The notes beneath the pieces are model-generated. The model was not told the origin of the DNA, searched no databases, and was given only the letters and a program-made list of their open reading frames with translations. Source: Candidatus Saccharibacteria bacterium UBA6175 (GTDB lineage Bacteria > Patescibacteriota > Saccharimonadia > Saccharimonadales > Saccharimonadaceae). Taken from it: DNA of 64,000 nucleotides. The position numbers and the translations under genes were made by a program. Each line of letters opens with the position of its first letter. Position 1 is the stretch's first letter. The stretch lies in the NCBI GenBank assembly GCA_002422915.1, contig DITV01000004.1, forward strand, positions 15,888 through 79,887, in the 5' to 3' direction. This document shows positions 23,976 through 33,195 of the stretch, in pieces.

Positions 23976-25184
23976 GATATTGATGCCGTTGACGAGACCG
24001 TAAATTGGCAAGAGTATAGCGCCTACCATACCGCCAGCGACTACCGCCAAGATAACCATTAGCACTGGTTCAATAGCCGTTGAAATGGTACGGATCTGTT
24101 CATCAAGTTCGTCTTCATACACCTGAGCAACCTTCCCCATCATTTCGTCGATCTTACCGGACTGTTCACCAATCTTAATCATCTGTGGAACAAGGGGTGA
24201 AATCGAGTCTTCAACCTCAAGCGCACTCGAAAGCGCCTTACCGCCCTGGACTTTGTCGGCGGCACGATCAATACTCTTTTGAATGACAGTGTTGTTGACC
24301 GCTCGGCCGGTAATCTTAAGCATGTCAAGCATGCTCACTCCCGTACTGAGCAGTGTTTGGCCGGTACGTGCAAAGCGAGCCATGTATAGTTTTTGGAACA
24401 TCTTCCCGAAGAGCGGCACCTTGACTTTAAAGTTATCTTTAAACGTAATTCCCGACTCGGTACCAAGATACTGAACGAAGAAGTAGACAGCTACCGCCAC
24501 AATAATTATCGCCAGCCACCAGTAGTTAGCCAGGAATGCCGCAACCGATACCATAATAAAGGTCAGGATGGGCAGTTCTTTATTGAGGTCTTCATAGAGC
24601 GTTTCTACCTGGGGCACTACAGTGAAGAGCATGAAGGCCATGACGCCAAAAATGACGACCAATACGATTAACGGGTACGTTAGGGCGCCCTTAATCTTGC
24701 TCACAATCGCTGCGTCCTTCTCCTGCTGATTCGCGACTCGCTGGAGCGATTCATCGAGTGTTCCCGAAAGTTCACCTGCGGCAATCAGCGAGATGAATAC
24801 TTCACTAAAGACTTTCGGATGCTTGGCAAACGAATCCGACAGCGCCTTACCACCCTCAACATTACTGGCAATTTCTTGGATGACCGACTGCAGCTGTTTG
24901 TTTTCGGTTTGTTCAAGCACCGTGTGGAGGCTCTGGCTCAGCGGCAAGCCTGCACCAATCAGCGTGGCAAGTTGACGTGTAAAGACGACCTTATCTTTTG
25001 TCGAAATACGCCCGGTAAATCGTGACAGAAATGAGCCATCACCCATCTGTTCTTTAATCGTTAACGGCACAAAGCCCTGCTTCACAAGCAGCCGTGCTGC
25101 GGCGGCTTCAGAGTCGGCTTGCAGGGTCGCCTTCACCACTTTATTGGTGGCTTGGTCGCGGGCTTCATAGCTAAACTTCTTCAC
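23973..25184 (-). CDS. pilC: Type IV pilus inner-membrane platform protein
   Basis: 403 aa, GspF/PilC family. Two cytoplasmic helical domains of the T2SSF fold (about 65-190 and 268-390), separated by membrane helices near 165-190 and 215-240, with a third at the C-terminus. Motifs FTRQLATLIGAGLPLSQSL and ARTGQTLLSTGVSMLDML are typical. It links the motor ATPases to the growing pilus. The start lies 7 nt after the pilT stop. Confidence 0.96.
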   Translation of the reverse strand: MKKFSYEARDQATNKVVKATLQADSEAAAARLLVKQGFVPLTIKEQMGDGSFLSRFTGRISTKDKVVFTRQLATLIGAGLPLSQSLHTVLEQTENKQLQSVIQEIASNVEGGKALSDSFAKHPKVFSEVFISLIAAGELSGTLDESLQRVANQQEKDAAIVSKIKGALTYPLIVLVVIFGVMAFMLFTVVPQVETLYEDLNKELPILTFIMVSVAAFLANYWWLAIIIVAVAVYFFVQYLGTESGITFKDNFKVKVPLFGKMFQKLYMARFARTGQTLLSTGVSMLDMLKITGRAVNNTVIQKSIDRAADKVQGGKALSSALEVEDSISPLVPQMIKIGEQSGKIDEMMGKVAQVYEDELDEQIRTISTAIEPVLMVILAVVAGGMVGAILLPIYGLVNGINI

Positions 25185-25191
25185 GATGCGG

Positions 25192-26262
25192 CTATCCTCT
25201 CATCAAGCGTTCAAATTCGACGAGGTCGACGGCAAATTCACGAGCAGTGTCGTAGGTAATGGTCCCCGACTGAACAAAGGCAACAAGCGTACGATCCATC
25301 GTTTGCATACCTTGGTCGGCGCCGGTTTGGATAATGGCATCAAGCTGATGGGCTTTTCCTTCACGAATAATATTTCGAACGGCTGGATTAGCAATCAGAA
25401 TTTCGGCCGCCGCCACTCGCCCACCACCGATTGACGGGACGAGGCGCTGAGAAACGATTGCCATTAAAATGTTCGACAGCTGCGCACGGACCTGCGGCTG
25501 TTGGTGTGGCGGGAAGACGTCAATCATGCGATCGATCGATTGGGCTGCACTGTTAGTGTGCAGCGTCGCAAACACTAAGTGTCCGGTTTCCGCAATCGTA
25601 ATGGCCGCCGAGATCGTCTCGAGGTCACGCATCTCACCAATCAACACGACGTCGGGGTCTTGACGAAGGCTGGAACGGAGTGCTGCTGAGAAGCTATAGG
25701 TGTCATAGTGAACCTCACGCTGGACGACGACTGACTTTTTCGACTTGTGGGTAAATTCAATCGGATCTTCGATGGTAATGATATGCTGTGATTTTTCAGA
25801 GTTGATCTTGTCGACCAGTGCCGCTAATGTCGTGGACTTACCTGAACCAGTCGGACCAGTCACCAAAACAAGGCCGCGCGGATAATCAGCAAAGCCAAGA
25901 ACGACATTCGGAAGGCCAAGCTCGGTAATTGATTTAATTTCATTGGGAATCAAACGAAGTGCGGCAGCAAGATTGCCGCGTTCATGAAAGGCGTTTACTC
26001 GGAAGCGCCCAAGCGTTCCAAACGCGAAGCTGAAATCGAATTCTTTATCTTTGATCAAAATTTGGCGCTGATCTTGGTCAAGAATGGCGAAAACAAGCGT
26101 CTCAACCGCTGCCTCGTCAAGTGGATTATAGCCAGCGACTGGTACGAGCGAGCCATCGATACGCAGCATCGGCGGGAGGCTCACCTGCAAGTGAAGATCT
26201 GACGCTTTGCGCCGGACAACTTCTTCAAGCAAGACTTCAATTCTGAGTTGTTTCGCTTCCAT
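25192..26262 (-). CDS. pilT: Pilus retraction ATPase
   Basis: 356 aa. Walker A GPTGSGKS at 136-143, Asp box, Walker B VVLIGEMRDLET, His box HLVFATLHT and the PilT-specific AVRNIIREGK near residue 290. It depolymerises pili, so twitching motility or active pulling on a surface is expected. It sits 11 nt after pilB. Confidence 0.97.
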   Translation of the reverse strand: MEAKQLRIEVLLEEVVRRKASDLHLQVSLPPMLRIDGSLVPVAGYNPLDEAAVETLVFAILDQDQRQILIKDKEFDFSFAFGTLGRFRVNAFHERGNLAAALRLIPNEIKSITELGLPNVVLGFADYPRGLVLVTGPTGSGKSTTLAALVDKINSEKSQHIITIEDPIEFTHKSKKSVVVQREVHYDTYSFSAALRSSLRQDPDVVLIGEMRDLETISAAITIAETGHLVFATLHTNSAAQSIDRMIDVFPPHQQPQVRAQLSNILMAIVSQRLVPSIGGGRVAAAEILIANPAVRNIIREGKAHQLDAIIQTGADQGMQTMDRTLVAFVQSGTITYDTAREFAVDLVEFERLMRG

Positions 26263-26273
26263 TCTACTCCACC

Positions 26274-28037
26274 CTACGCCGTATCAGACGTGACCCTATT
26301 TACTTCTTCTATTGTGGTGACACCCGTGAGCGCTTTTAGATAGCCGTCTTGACGCATTGTAATCATTCCCTGAGAAACGGCGAGTTGCTGAATCTCGGAG
26401 CTTGTGGCGCGATTCACAATCATTTTTTGAATGTCGGTGTTCACGTCCATAACCTCATAAATTCCAGCACGACCACTGTACCCATTTGGTTGCTGAGGGC
26501 TATCAATACCTCTCACTAAAGTATAAGCGCTTTGGCCCGCTAAAGGAAGGTCTTTGTAGCCGAGATCTTGTGAAATTCGAGCAACCTCTTCTTTGGTCTT
26601 CGGAAGCAAGTGCCCAATAGTGGCAAGAATATTTTGTGTCTCAATAGGGCTCGACTGGTAGGTCTCTCGCTTTGGTCCGACACGTCGCACAAGCCGTTGT
26701 CCAATGATGGTGTTCACGGTACTGGCAATAAGGAATGGTTCGATGTCCATGTCGAGCAACCGTGGCAACACGCCGGCGGCACTGTTGGTGTGCAACGTAC
26801 TAAAGACAAGGTGTCCGGTTAGGGCTGCTTGGACGGCTAAGGCAGCCGTTTCGGCGTCACGAACCTCACCCACCATCACGACGTCAGGGTCTTGACGCAG
26901 GATTGACCGGAGTCCATTAGCGAACGTGAGGCCCACTTCAGCGTTCACCTGAATCTGGTTCACACCCTCCATTTTATACTCAACCGGATCCTCAAGGGTG
27001 ACAATGTTCACACTATCGTCCTTAATCTCTTTAATCAAAGCGTAGAGGCTCGTTGACTTACCCGACCCGGTTGGTCCAGACGTTAAAATCATGCCGTTTG
27101 GTCGCTTGACTCCATGGCGAATCACACGCAGGGCGCGACCCGCATATCCCATTTCTTCCAAGTCGAATGAATTGCCCGTCTTGTCAAGGAGACGAATCAC
27201 AATCTGCTCACCCCACACCACCGGACTAATCGCGATACGCAGGTCAACTTCTTTTCCCGCAACTTTAACGGCAAATTGGCCGTCTTGGGGAATACGGTGT
27301 TCGTCAATCTTCAGATCTGAAAGAATTTTGACCCGGCTCACCAGCGCCGGCTCAATGCTTTTTGGCAGCTGCATAATCTCACGCAGTACCCCGTCGACCC
27401 GAACACGAATCTTCAGAGCCGATTCCATTGGTTCAACGTGAATATCGCTGGCGCGCGACTTAACGGCATATTCAAGAATCTTGCTCAGCGCCTGACTAAT
27501 CGGCGAGTCCTGGACAATAGTCTTTACATTGCTGGCCTCGTCGGCCTTTGCCTCCTCCTGAGACACCTCGGCAGCTCTTCCGACATCCGACAAGTCGGTT
27601 TTGTATTGGCTCAAAATGTGACGGACACCTGCTTCAGAAGCCATATACACCTTCAGCGGTCGCTGAATGATGTTCGACAGATAGTCGACGGCCTGGACGT
27701 TGTTGGCGTCAATCATCGCTACCGCGAGGCGATTTTGCACTTCTGAAAGTGGTACTGCCATAAAGCGTTCGGCAGTATCTTCGGGCAAAAGGCCAAGGAT
27801 ACTCTGATCAACATTTGTACTGCTAAGATTGACGTACGGCACACCCGAGAGCTGTGCGATGGCATGGGTCAACATCTCGTCGTCAATAATCGCTTGGTCG
27901 GTCAACAGGCTAAACAGTGGTTTGCCCTCTTTCTTTGCGGCTTCACCGGCAGCACGGAGCGTTTCAGCTGAAACCAGCCCCTCTGCAATAAAGAGTTCAA
28001 TTAGTTTATCTTGGATGTCATCGGTCAGTAATGCCAT
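26274..28037 (-). CDS. pilB: Pilus extension ATPase
   Basis: 587 aa. N-terminal MshEN-like domain (about 1-150), then the GspE core with Walker A GPTGSGKS at 321-328, Walker B VVMVGE at 386-391 and HLVFSTLHT. The tetra-cysteine zinc site usually found after GQRLVRR is missing: the segment reads RRVGPKRETYQSSP and contains no Cys. It powers pilin polymerisation. Confidence 0.97.
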   Translation of the reverse strand: MALLTDDIQDKLIELFIAEGLVSAETLRAAGEAAKKEGKPLFSLLTDQAIIDDEMLTHAIAQLSGVPYVNLSSTNVDQSILGLLPEDTAERFMAVPLSEVQNRLAVAMIDANNVQAVDYLSNIIQRPLKVYMASEAGVRHILSQYKTDLSDVGRAAEVSQEEAKADEASNVKTIVQDSPISQALSKILEYAVKSRASDIHVEPMESALKIRVRVDGVLREIMQLPKSIEPALVSRVKILSDLKIDEHRIPQDGQFAVKVAGKEVDLRIAISPVVWGEQIVIRLLDKTGNSFDLEEMGYAGRALRVIRHGVKRPNGMILTSGPTGSGKSTSLYALIKEIKDDSVNIVTLEDPVEYKMEGVNQIQVNAEVGLTFANGLRSILRQDPDVVMVGEVRDAETAALAVQAALTGHLVFSTLHTNSAAGVLPRLLDMDIEPFLIASTVNTIIGQRLVRRVGPKRETYQSSPIETQNILATIGHLLPKTKEEVARISQDLGYKDLPLAGQSAYTLVRGIDSPQQPNGYSGRAGIYEVMDVNTDIQKMIVNRATSSEIQQLAVSQGMITMRQDGYLKALTGVTTIEEVNRVTSDTA

Positions 28038-28046
28038 ACATCCTCC

Positions 28047-28271
28047 TTATTGTTCTGCCGATCCAACCTGCACTTCGACGACTGGGTTAATCGCATTTTC
28101 GTTAAATATTGCAGGGTCTGGTTCGGTGATTTCAGAGGTGACTGACTCGATAGTCTTTACCTTCAGGCTCTCGCCCGACATATCACCAAAGAGGGTGCTT
28201 GTCGCAAAGAAAGCGGCGATAATACTTATCGAAGCAATCAGAGCAATCATGGCAAAATCGGTTTTTTTCAT
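28047..28271 (-). CDS. Small single-pass protein of the pilus operon
   Basis: 74 aa. One N-terminal membrane helix (about 6-28) followed by an acidic exterior tail of about 45 residues. It overlaps the pilO-like gene by 4 bp and ends 9 bp before pilB. Position is that of pilP in diderm clusters, but it is far too small and lacks a lipobox; with no secretin here it cannot play the usual PilP role. Confidence 0.72.
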   Translation of the reverse strand: MKKTDFAMIALIASISIIAAFFATSTLFGDMSGESLKVKTIESVTSEITEPDPAIFNENAINPVVEVQVGSAEQ

Positions 28272-28954
28272 CGTGGTACCACCTTGTCGGTTAGTTCAAG
28301 GGTTCGGGCTGGTTCATAGAACGCTCGAGCCGTTATCGTCATCAGTTGTGTTGTCCCCTGTGTTTCGATGCGAAGTGTCCGCACATCGATCAGTCGAATG
28401 GAGCGCTCGAGATTCTGAAGTACCTGCTCTAGTGCTTCTGGAGTTCCAGAAACGGCGAACTGGAAGTTGATCTCGTAGCTTGATGCTTCACCTCCCGCAT
28501 TCACAACGTTGCCATCGGTAAGTGATTCAACCCCAACCACCGGCTCAACAGAGAGAGATTCAACCACGAGGCCCGGAATTCCTGCAAGAAGTTTACTTTG
28601 AAGCGACGCACCAAGAGCTAGCGAGTTAGCATCTGAGGGCAATGCGTCCAAGATTACTTGAAGCGTTTGGTCGTCCTCATTGGCTTTAGATGACGCAAGC
28701 GCGGCATTCGTATCAAGGACCCGCACTTCTGACTGAAGCCCAGGAATGGCGGCATTGTTCGCGTCAAGCGTGCTAATCGTGGTATTTTTTTCGCCAAGCA
28801 AACGTTCATTATAGAACAGGTTTTGAACCAAGAAGATAATCATCACCGCAGCAATGCCAATCACGGCAGAACTGGCGGCGATCCAAATAAACATTGTCCG
28901 ATTTGCTTTTGCAATCTGTGCGCGCTTTCGTAGCGCAGCGGTATTCACTGCCAT
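28268..28954 (-). CDS. pilO: PilO-like alignment-complex protein
   Basis: 228 aa. Cytoplasmic N-terminus, one membrane helix (about 23-45), a coiled-coil stretch (about 48-95) and a C-terminal ferredoxin-like region ending near residue 215. Order pilM-N-O and the bitopic layout identify it; sequence identity alone would be weak. It pairs with PilN. Its start overlaps the pilN stop by 1 nt. Confidence 0.85.
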   Translation of the reverse strand: MAVNTAALRKRAQIAKANRTMFIWIAASSAVIGIAAVMIIFLVQNLFYNERLLGEKNTTISTLDANNAAIPGLQSEVRVLDTNAALASSKANEDDQTLQVILDALPSDANSLALGASLQSKLLAGIPGLVVESLSVEPVVGVESLTDGNVVNAGGEASSYEINFQFAVSGTPEALEQVLQNLERSIRLIDVRTLRIETQGTTQLMTITARAFYEPARTLELTDKVVPR

Positions 28955-29667
28955 TATTCAGTCTCCTCTGCTGCATCAACAAATATACTTCGTGGTATGC
29001 CCAAGAATGAGTCGGTAACGTTGCCTGCGTTGGTCAGTTTAATCACAATGTTGGGTACCTTCGCCGAGAAAACAATTTCTGGGTAGGTGAAGCTGAGTGT
29101 AAATCGTAGTACCCGCGCACCCGTCGCATCTTCGCCGTAGCTGATGTTGCTAATGCTGATATTTTCAGCCAGTACGACTGACTGCTCTTCACCTTCTTCG
29201 GTGTACGTCACGACCGCACCAGAGATTGTTTTCTTGAACACTTCAAGCGTGTCGAAGCTAGATGTTTGTCCTTCGATCACGAGTGACGTCTGTTCCACGT
29301 CCATGGCCAAGCTTGAAACCAGGACTTGGTTTGGTGCAGGCGGCAAGACCGCTTCAAGGACGTTGAAAATACGCGAGTCACGCTTCTTGGTCTCGTTCAA
29401 TACGTCAATCTGTGAAAGCTGATTTTGAATGGTGAGAATCTTCGAAAGGTCCTCGACTTGACTCAGCTTTTCATTGCCACGTTTAATGATGTCGTCGGCG
29501 ATAGCACTACGTACTCCTTGAACAATAAACACGTAGACCGCAAGTAAGATAACGAGTCCCAGCGCAATGAGTCCTGCATACAAGGAAACTGTAATCACAC
29601 GGGCTCGCTGACTTTGCGCCTTGAGAAGCTCCTGCTTTACATCCGGGATAAGATTAATTTCGATCAT
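28954..29667 (-). CDS. pilN: PilN alignment-complex protein
   Basis: 237 aa. Starts with MIEINLIPD, the short cytoplasmic peptide that docks into PilM, then a membrane helix (about 25-50), a coiled coil and a ferredoxin-like exterior domain. It overlaps pilM by 4 bp. Confidence 0.92.
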   Translation of the reverse strand: MIEINLIPDVKQELLKAQSQRARVITVSLYAGLIALGLVILLAVYVFIVQGVRSAIADDIIKRGNEKLSQVEDLSKILTIQNQLSQIDVLNETKKRDSRIFNVLEAVLPPAPNQVLVSSLAMDVEQTSLVIEGQTSSFDTLEVFKKTISGAVVTYTEEGEEQSVVLAENISISNISYGEDATGARVLRFTLSFTYPEIVFSAKVPNIVIKLTNAGNVTDSFLGIPRSIFVDAAEETE

Positions 29668-30710
29668 GATCGATTCCTTCGTTGAGCAAGCCCAATGACG
29701 GCGGCGAATTCAGAAGCAATTGGCAATAACTGCTGCTGATCGGCCTGCGAGACATTCACCTTCTGCCATGGATTTGCAACCGCAAAAGGAATGCCTGTCT
29801 TAGCACTCACATACTCGCCAAACATCGGTACGACCGCGCTAAACCCAGACAACAAAATGCCACCAACTGGAGTGCTCGGGTAACGCGTCTGGAAGAACTT
29901 AATTGACTTGGTCAGCTCTGTGGCAAAGTTTTCAAGTGTGGACTCGAGTGCTCGGTAGACCTGGCCTTCAAGACGGTCTGGCGCTAAGCCAAATTTCAAA
30001 ATGAATTGACGAGCTTGGTCTTCTTGGACGTTCAAATTCTGAACGGCAGCCTTAATGAGTGACTTAATACCCACCGGGATGGTACGAACAAGACGCGGAG
30101 AGCCGTCGAATGTAATGGCGAGGTCGGTCGACTGCTCACCAACGTCGATAATCAATCGTGCGTCCGGAATGCCGTCTGGCAGAAGTGAACGAACCATTGC
30201 AAGCGGATCAGGCTCAGCGGCAATGACATTAAGCCCAAGGCTCTCGATGAGCTCGAGTCGCTCTTCGGCGTAAGAGTTTGCGGTACTCGCAAGCAATACT
30301 TCCTGCATCTTAGGATCGTGCAGTGAAGTACCGAGCGCCGCCCAATCAACCTTCGCTTCATCAATAGCCATCGGAATATACTGGTCGACTTGGTATTTGA
30401 GCGTGCTTTTCAACTCGGCTTCAGGCATAATCGGCACCTCAATCACCGTCGTAAATGTCTTGCTTGAAGGCAAACCAATTACCACGTTCTTGGACTTAAT
30501 GCCGCTTTGCCCTACGGCTGTCATAATAATTTCACCAAGTCGGCGAAGGCTCTCTGGAGATACACTGGTACCGGTTTTTTCATCGAGCGGCGCATAGCCA
30601 AAATGTTGCAAGTTCCAAACGTCGGGGCCAGCAGGAGCCAGCTGCACTACTCGCACAGCGTTTGTCCCTATATCAAGCGCGAAAAAGTCGCCCACACCAC
30701 GTCCTGCCAT
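29664..30710 (-). CDS. pilM: PilM, actin-like pilus assembly ATPase
   Basis: 348 aa. Actin/FtsA fold with phosphate loop FALDIGTNAVRVVQL, central IDVGEQSTDLAI and C-terminal GILLSGFSAVVP. It binds the PilN N-terminus on the cytoplasmic face. A promoter at 30720-30748 makes it the first gene of the pilM-N-O-x-B-T-C operon. The ATG has GAGGG 4 nt upstream and the -10 only 9 nt away. Confidence 0.95.
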   Translation of the reverse strand: MAGRGVGDFFALDIGTNAVRVVQLAPAGPDVWNLQHFGYAPLDEKTGTSVSPESLRRLGEIIMTAVGQSGIKSKNVVIGLPSSKTFTTVIEVPIMPEAELKSTLKYQVDQYIPMAIDEAKVDWAALGTSLHDPKMQEVLLASTANSYAEERLELIESLGLNVIAAEPDPLAMVRSLLPDGIPDARLIIDVGEQSTDLAITFDGSPRLVRTIPVGIKSLIKAAVQNLNVQEDQARQFILKFGLAPDRLEGQVYRALESTLENFATELTKSIKFFQTRYPSTPVGGILLSGFSAVVPMFGEYVSAKTGIPFAVANPWQKVNVSQADQQQLLPIASEFAAVIGLAQRRNRS

Positions 30711-30719
30711 ATTGCCCTC

Positions 30720-30748
30720 ATTATACGAAGCATAACCGTTTCACGCAA
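30720..30748 (-). promoter_or_regulatory. Promoter of the pilM operon
   Basis: TTGCGT, 17 bp, TATAAT on the minus strand, 9 nt before the pilM ATG. Confidence 0.65.
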
Positions 30749-30767
30749 GGGGAGAAACAGGGATTTA

Positions 30768-32618
30768 CTAAAAGCGTGGAGGGAGTTCGCGCGTCGTCAC
30801 CGTTGGAATACGACCAGCAGTTGAATTATAGTAGGTCGCCCACAAATACGCATCCGGACGTAAGTTGAATACTTCTGCGGGGTCACCACTGGCAAGACCA
30901 GTTCCGGCACCTGCCGTTCGATACAACAAAAGTCGCTTCGCAATCACTGGGCCATTGACGGTCAGCAGTTGCGTACAGCGGCTCGCTGTGAGCGGTGAGC
31001 TGGCCGATGCAGGGTTTGAAATCTCACTACAGGTATTGATTGCCCCCGTATCACCGGTTGCGACCAACCAAGCGTCGATTCGTGAGACATCGGCTTCAAT
31101 CGCGATAGTATCGGCGATAATAATCACCTGCGGTATGTCGGCAATGCTTGTCAGCGTCCCGTTTGAGTAGACAAGGTCATCGGTAATCGTCACATCGGCC
31201 TGTGGCGCATTGATGACAATCCACTTACCCGTCTGTACCGCTCCACTATTGGTGACCGTCACAGTGTCGGTCACCGAATAGATACCGCTTCTCGCCGGGT
31301 CACCAACATCAATTGTCGCTGATGCACCCAAGCTCACTGTATCGGTCGAAACGAACCGCTCCGACAATGCGGGAAGACGCGCGTTCGCGGTATATCCACC
31401 TTTTGGTGTCACATCAGTACAGGCCGCCGTCCCGGCATTGGTGAAACTCAGGAAACTGACTGAACAAAATGCCCCGGTTGCTCCCCCACTATAGCCGGCT
31501 CCAGACGCCATTCCGACGATACTCCCGTTGGCGGCAATTGCATACTCACCCCAGCTTCCGAAAGTACGGTTCTGGCCAGCAACACTCTTTCGTGAAGACG
31601 TGGTAACAATGTTTGAAGAAGTTGCTCCGGTTCCCACAATAACGTCATTTCCGATCACTTGAATCTTTGGTGATTTGGCAATCACGATACAAAACGGATC
31701 GCTGTGGTACCAATCGCTCGATGCATTGCTCCGTGGCTGCACCGATAACGCGTAACAGACTCGGCTACTAATAGGGACATCTGGTACCACCGCGCCAAAT
31801 GGTGAAATAGCCCTCACACCAGTTTGGAATGTCCCCGACCCGCTGTTAATCGTTGTGGAGCCCGAGCCATAATAGACAATTGGCACTGATGACGAAGAAC
31901 CGGCACCTGGCATAGTCGCGCCGCCCGAGAGAACGCGCTGCGTTACCTGCCACTGAGCATTTGAGCTCGATGTCGTTCCTCCGTTTGTGACGCTTGGAGA
32001 TAGTGTGACCGTAGCGCCCGGTTCAGCTGTCTGCGTGTTACCGGTAATTGTCGTTGTCAAATTGAAGTCAGACCCGCGGTAGCAGAACCACCCCAGTTGG
32101 CTCGATTTGTTCCACTTAAAGCCTTTGTTCTGGCCCAGCGCGACGGTTCTTGCAAATGCCTTCTCAACCGAGTACCAGCTGTACATGCCGTTTCCCGGGT
32201 TGGCGGGGAGTGGATCGGCTGGTTTACTGTATAGGTAATAGTTGGTATACCCACCAAAGAATTCACTTGAGCTGTTATTACCATTTTGATCACCAATCTT
32301 CCAAGAACGTACTGCGTCTTGGTTGTTAGGTTCATTCTTATTAACCAATACATAGGCGAAGAAGCCGCCAGTGGTGCTACAGCCGCTGACTACCGTATTT
32401 CCTCCATTCACGTTTCGAATGTTATACGGGTCGGCATTTGTTTTGTAGTACCGCCACACTGCGCCAAAGCAGGTTGAGTAGTTAAACGATGAACACCCAG
32501 AGGATCCACCACCACCACCCGGGCCCGCCGATTGCGCTCCGACGTCTTGCGGTGACGCCAAAACACCCAAGGCACCAAGGCCGACGATAAAGAGGCTGAC
32601 AAAGAACTTTTTAATCAT
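30768..32618 (-). CDS. Large secreted protein of the pilus cluster
   Basis: 616 aa. Signal peptide (MIKKFFVSLFIVGLGALGVLA, cleavage near VGAQ-SA), then a Gly/Ser-rich linker, a Cys-containing N-terminal domain, an Ig-like middle (ETVTLSPSVTNGG-type strands, about 205-310) and a C-terminal region with repeated short beta strands ending RELPPRF that looks like a solenoid. No membrane anchor or sortase motif is seen. Its place directly upstream of pilM suggests a pilus-tip adhesin or surface matrix protein; this is inference. Confidence 0.7.
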   Translation of the reverse strand: MIKKFFVSLFIVGLGALGVLASPQDVGAQSAGPGGGGGSSGCSSFNYSTCFGAVWRYYKTNADPYNIRNVNGGNTVVSGCSTTGGFFAYVLVNKNEPNNQDAVRSWKIGDQNGNNSSSEFFGGYTNYYLYSKPADPLPANPGNGMYSWYSVEKAFARTVALGQNKGFKWNKSSQLGWFCYRGSDFNLTTTITGNTQTAEPGATVTLSPSVTNGGTTSSSNAQWQVTQRVLSGGATMPGAGSSSSVPIVYYGSGSTTINSGSGTFQTGVRAISPFGAVVPDVPISSRVCYALSVQPRSNASSDWYHSDPFCIVIAKSPKIQVIGNDVIVGTGATSSNIVTTSSRKSVAGQNRTFGSWGEYAIAANGSIVGMASGAGYSGGATGAFCSVSFLSFTNAGTAACTDVTPKGGYTANARLPALSERFVSTDTVSLGASATIDVGDPARSGIYSVTDTVTVTNSGAVQTGKWIVINAPQADVTITDDLVYSNGTLTSIADIPQVIIIADTIAIEADVSRIDAWLVATGDTGAINTCSEISNPASASSPLTASRCTQLLTVNGPVIAKRLLLYRTAGAGTGLASGDPAEVFNLRPDAYLWATYYNSTAGRIPTVTTRELPPRF

Positions 32619-33126
32619 TGAAGCCCTCTCCAGGAATCTTGGCTAAGTATTCGTTCGACTTATCGACATCCTCGAGCAGTTTATAGGCATAGGCGATTTG
32701 TGCATAAATAAGATACAGGTTTTCGGGGTCATTAGCATACTGCTGTTCAAGTTCAAGCAGGGTTTGAAGCGCGTCGTTGGCTCGGCCAGTCTCGGTCTGT
32801 AATGTCGTCTGGGTAAGCTTTGCCTCAACAATATAGCCCGGGTTTTGACTCTTCTCGGCAGCCTGGATCTCGGCAGCAACAATCTCTTCAGCTTCTTGAA
32901 TTGATTGTTCTCCGCCAGCTGCGACTAATTCGGTAACCTTTGCTTGCTTTTCGCGAAGTGCCGGTTGATAGCTCTTGCCCGTTGCTGGTACGGTTGTTTC
33001 TTCAACGGTTTCTGTTCGGGGAGTAAATACGCCGCCAAAATAAAGCATCGCCACAACGCCACCAGCAACCAATAACACAATCCCCACAATGGTCATAATT
33101 AGTCGTGGCTTTTGAATTCGGCTCAT
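32611..33126 (-). CDS. Membrane-anchored TPR-like protein
   Basis: 171 aa. One membrane helix (about 8-32), a linker, then paired helices (about 60-165) typical of tetratricopeptide-like repeats: AEEIVAAEIQAAEKSQNP and DALQTLLELEQQYANDPEN. It overlaps the secreted-protein gene by 8 bp and may help export or assemble it. SD AAAGGAG precedes the ATG. Confidence 0.7.
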   Translation of the reverse strand: MSRIQKPRLIMTIVGIVLLVAGGVVAMLYFGGVFTPRTETVEETTVPATGKSYQPALREKQAKVTELVAAGGEQSIQEAEEIVAAEIQAAEKSQNPGYIVEAKLTQTTLQTETGRANDALQTLLELEQQYANDPENLYLIYAQIAYAYKLLEDVDKSNEYLAKIPGEGFND

Positions 33127-33195
33127 ACTCGGCGCGCTCCTTTTTCTAAAGTATAGTATAGCGCTTATGCGAACACAATTACAGTGCGACTCTTA

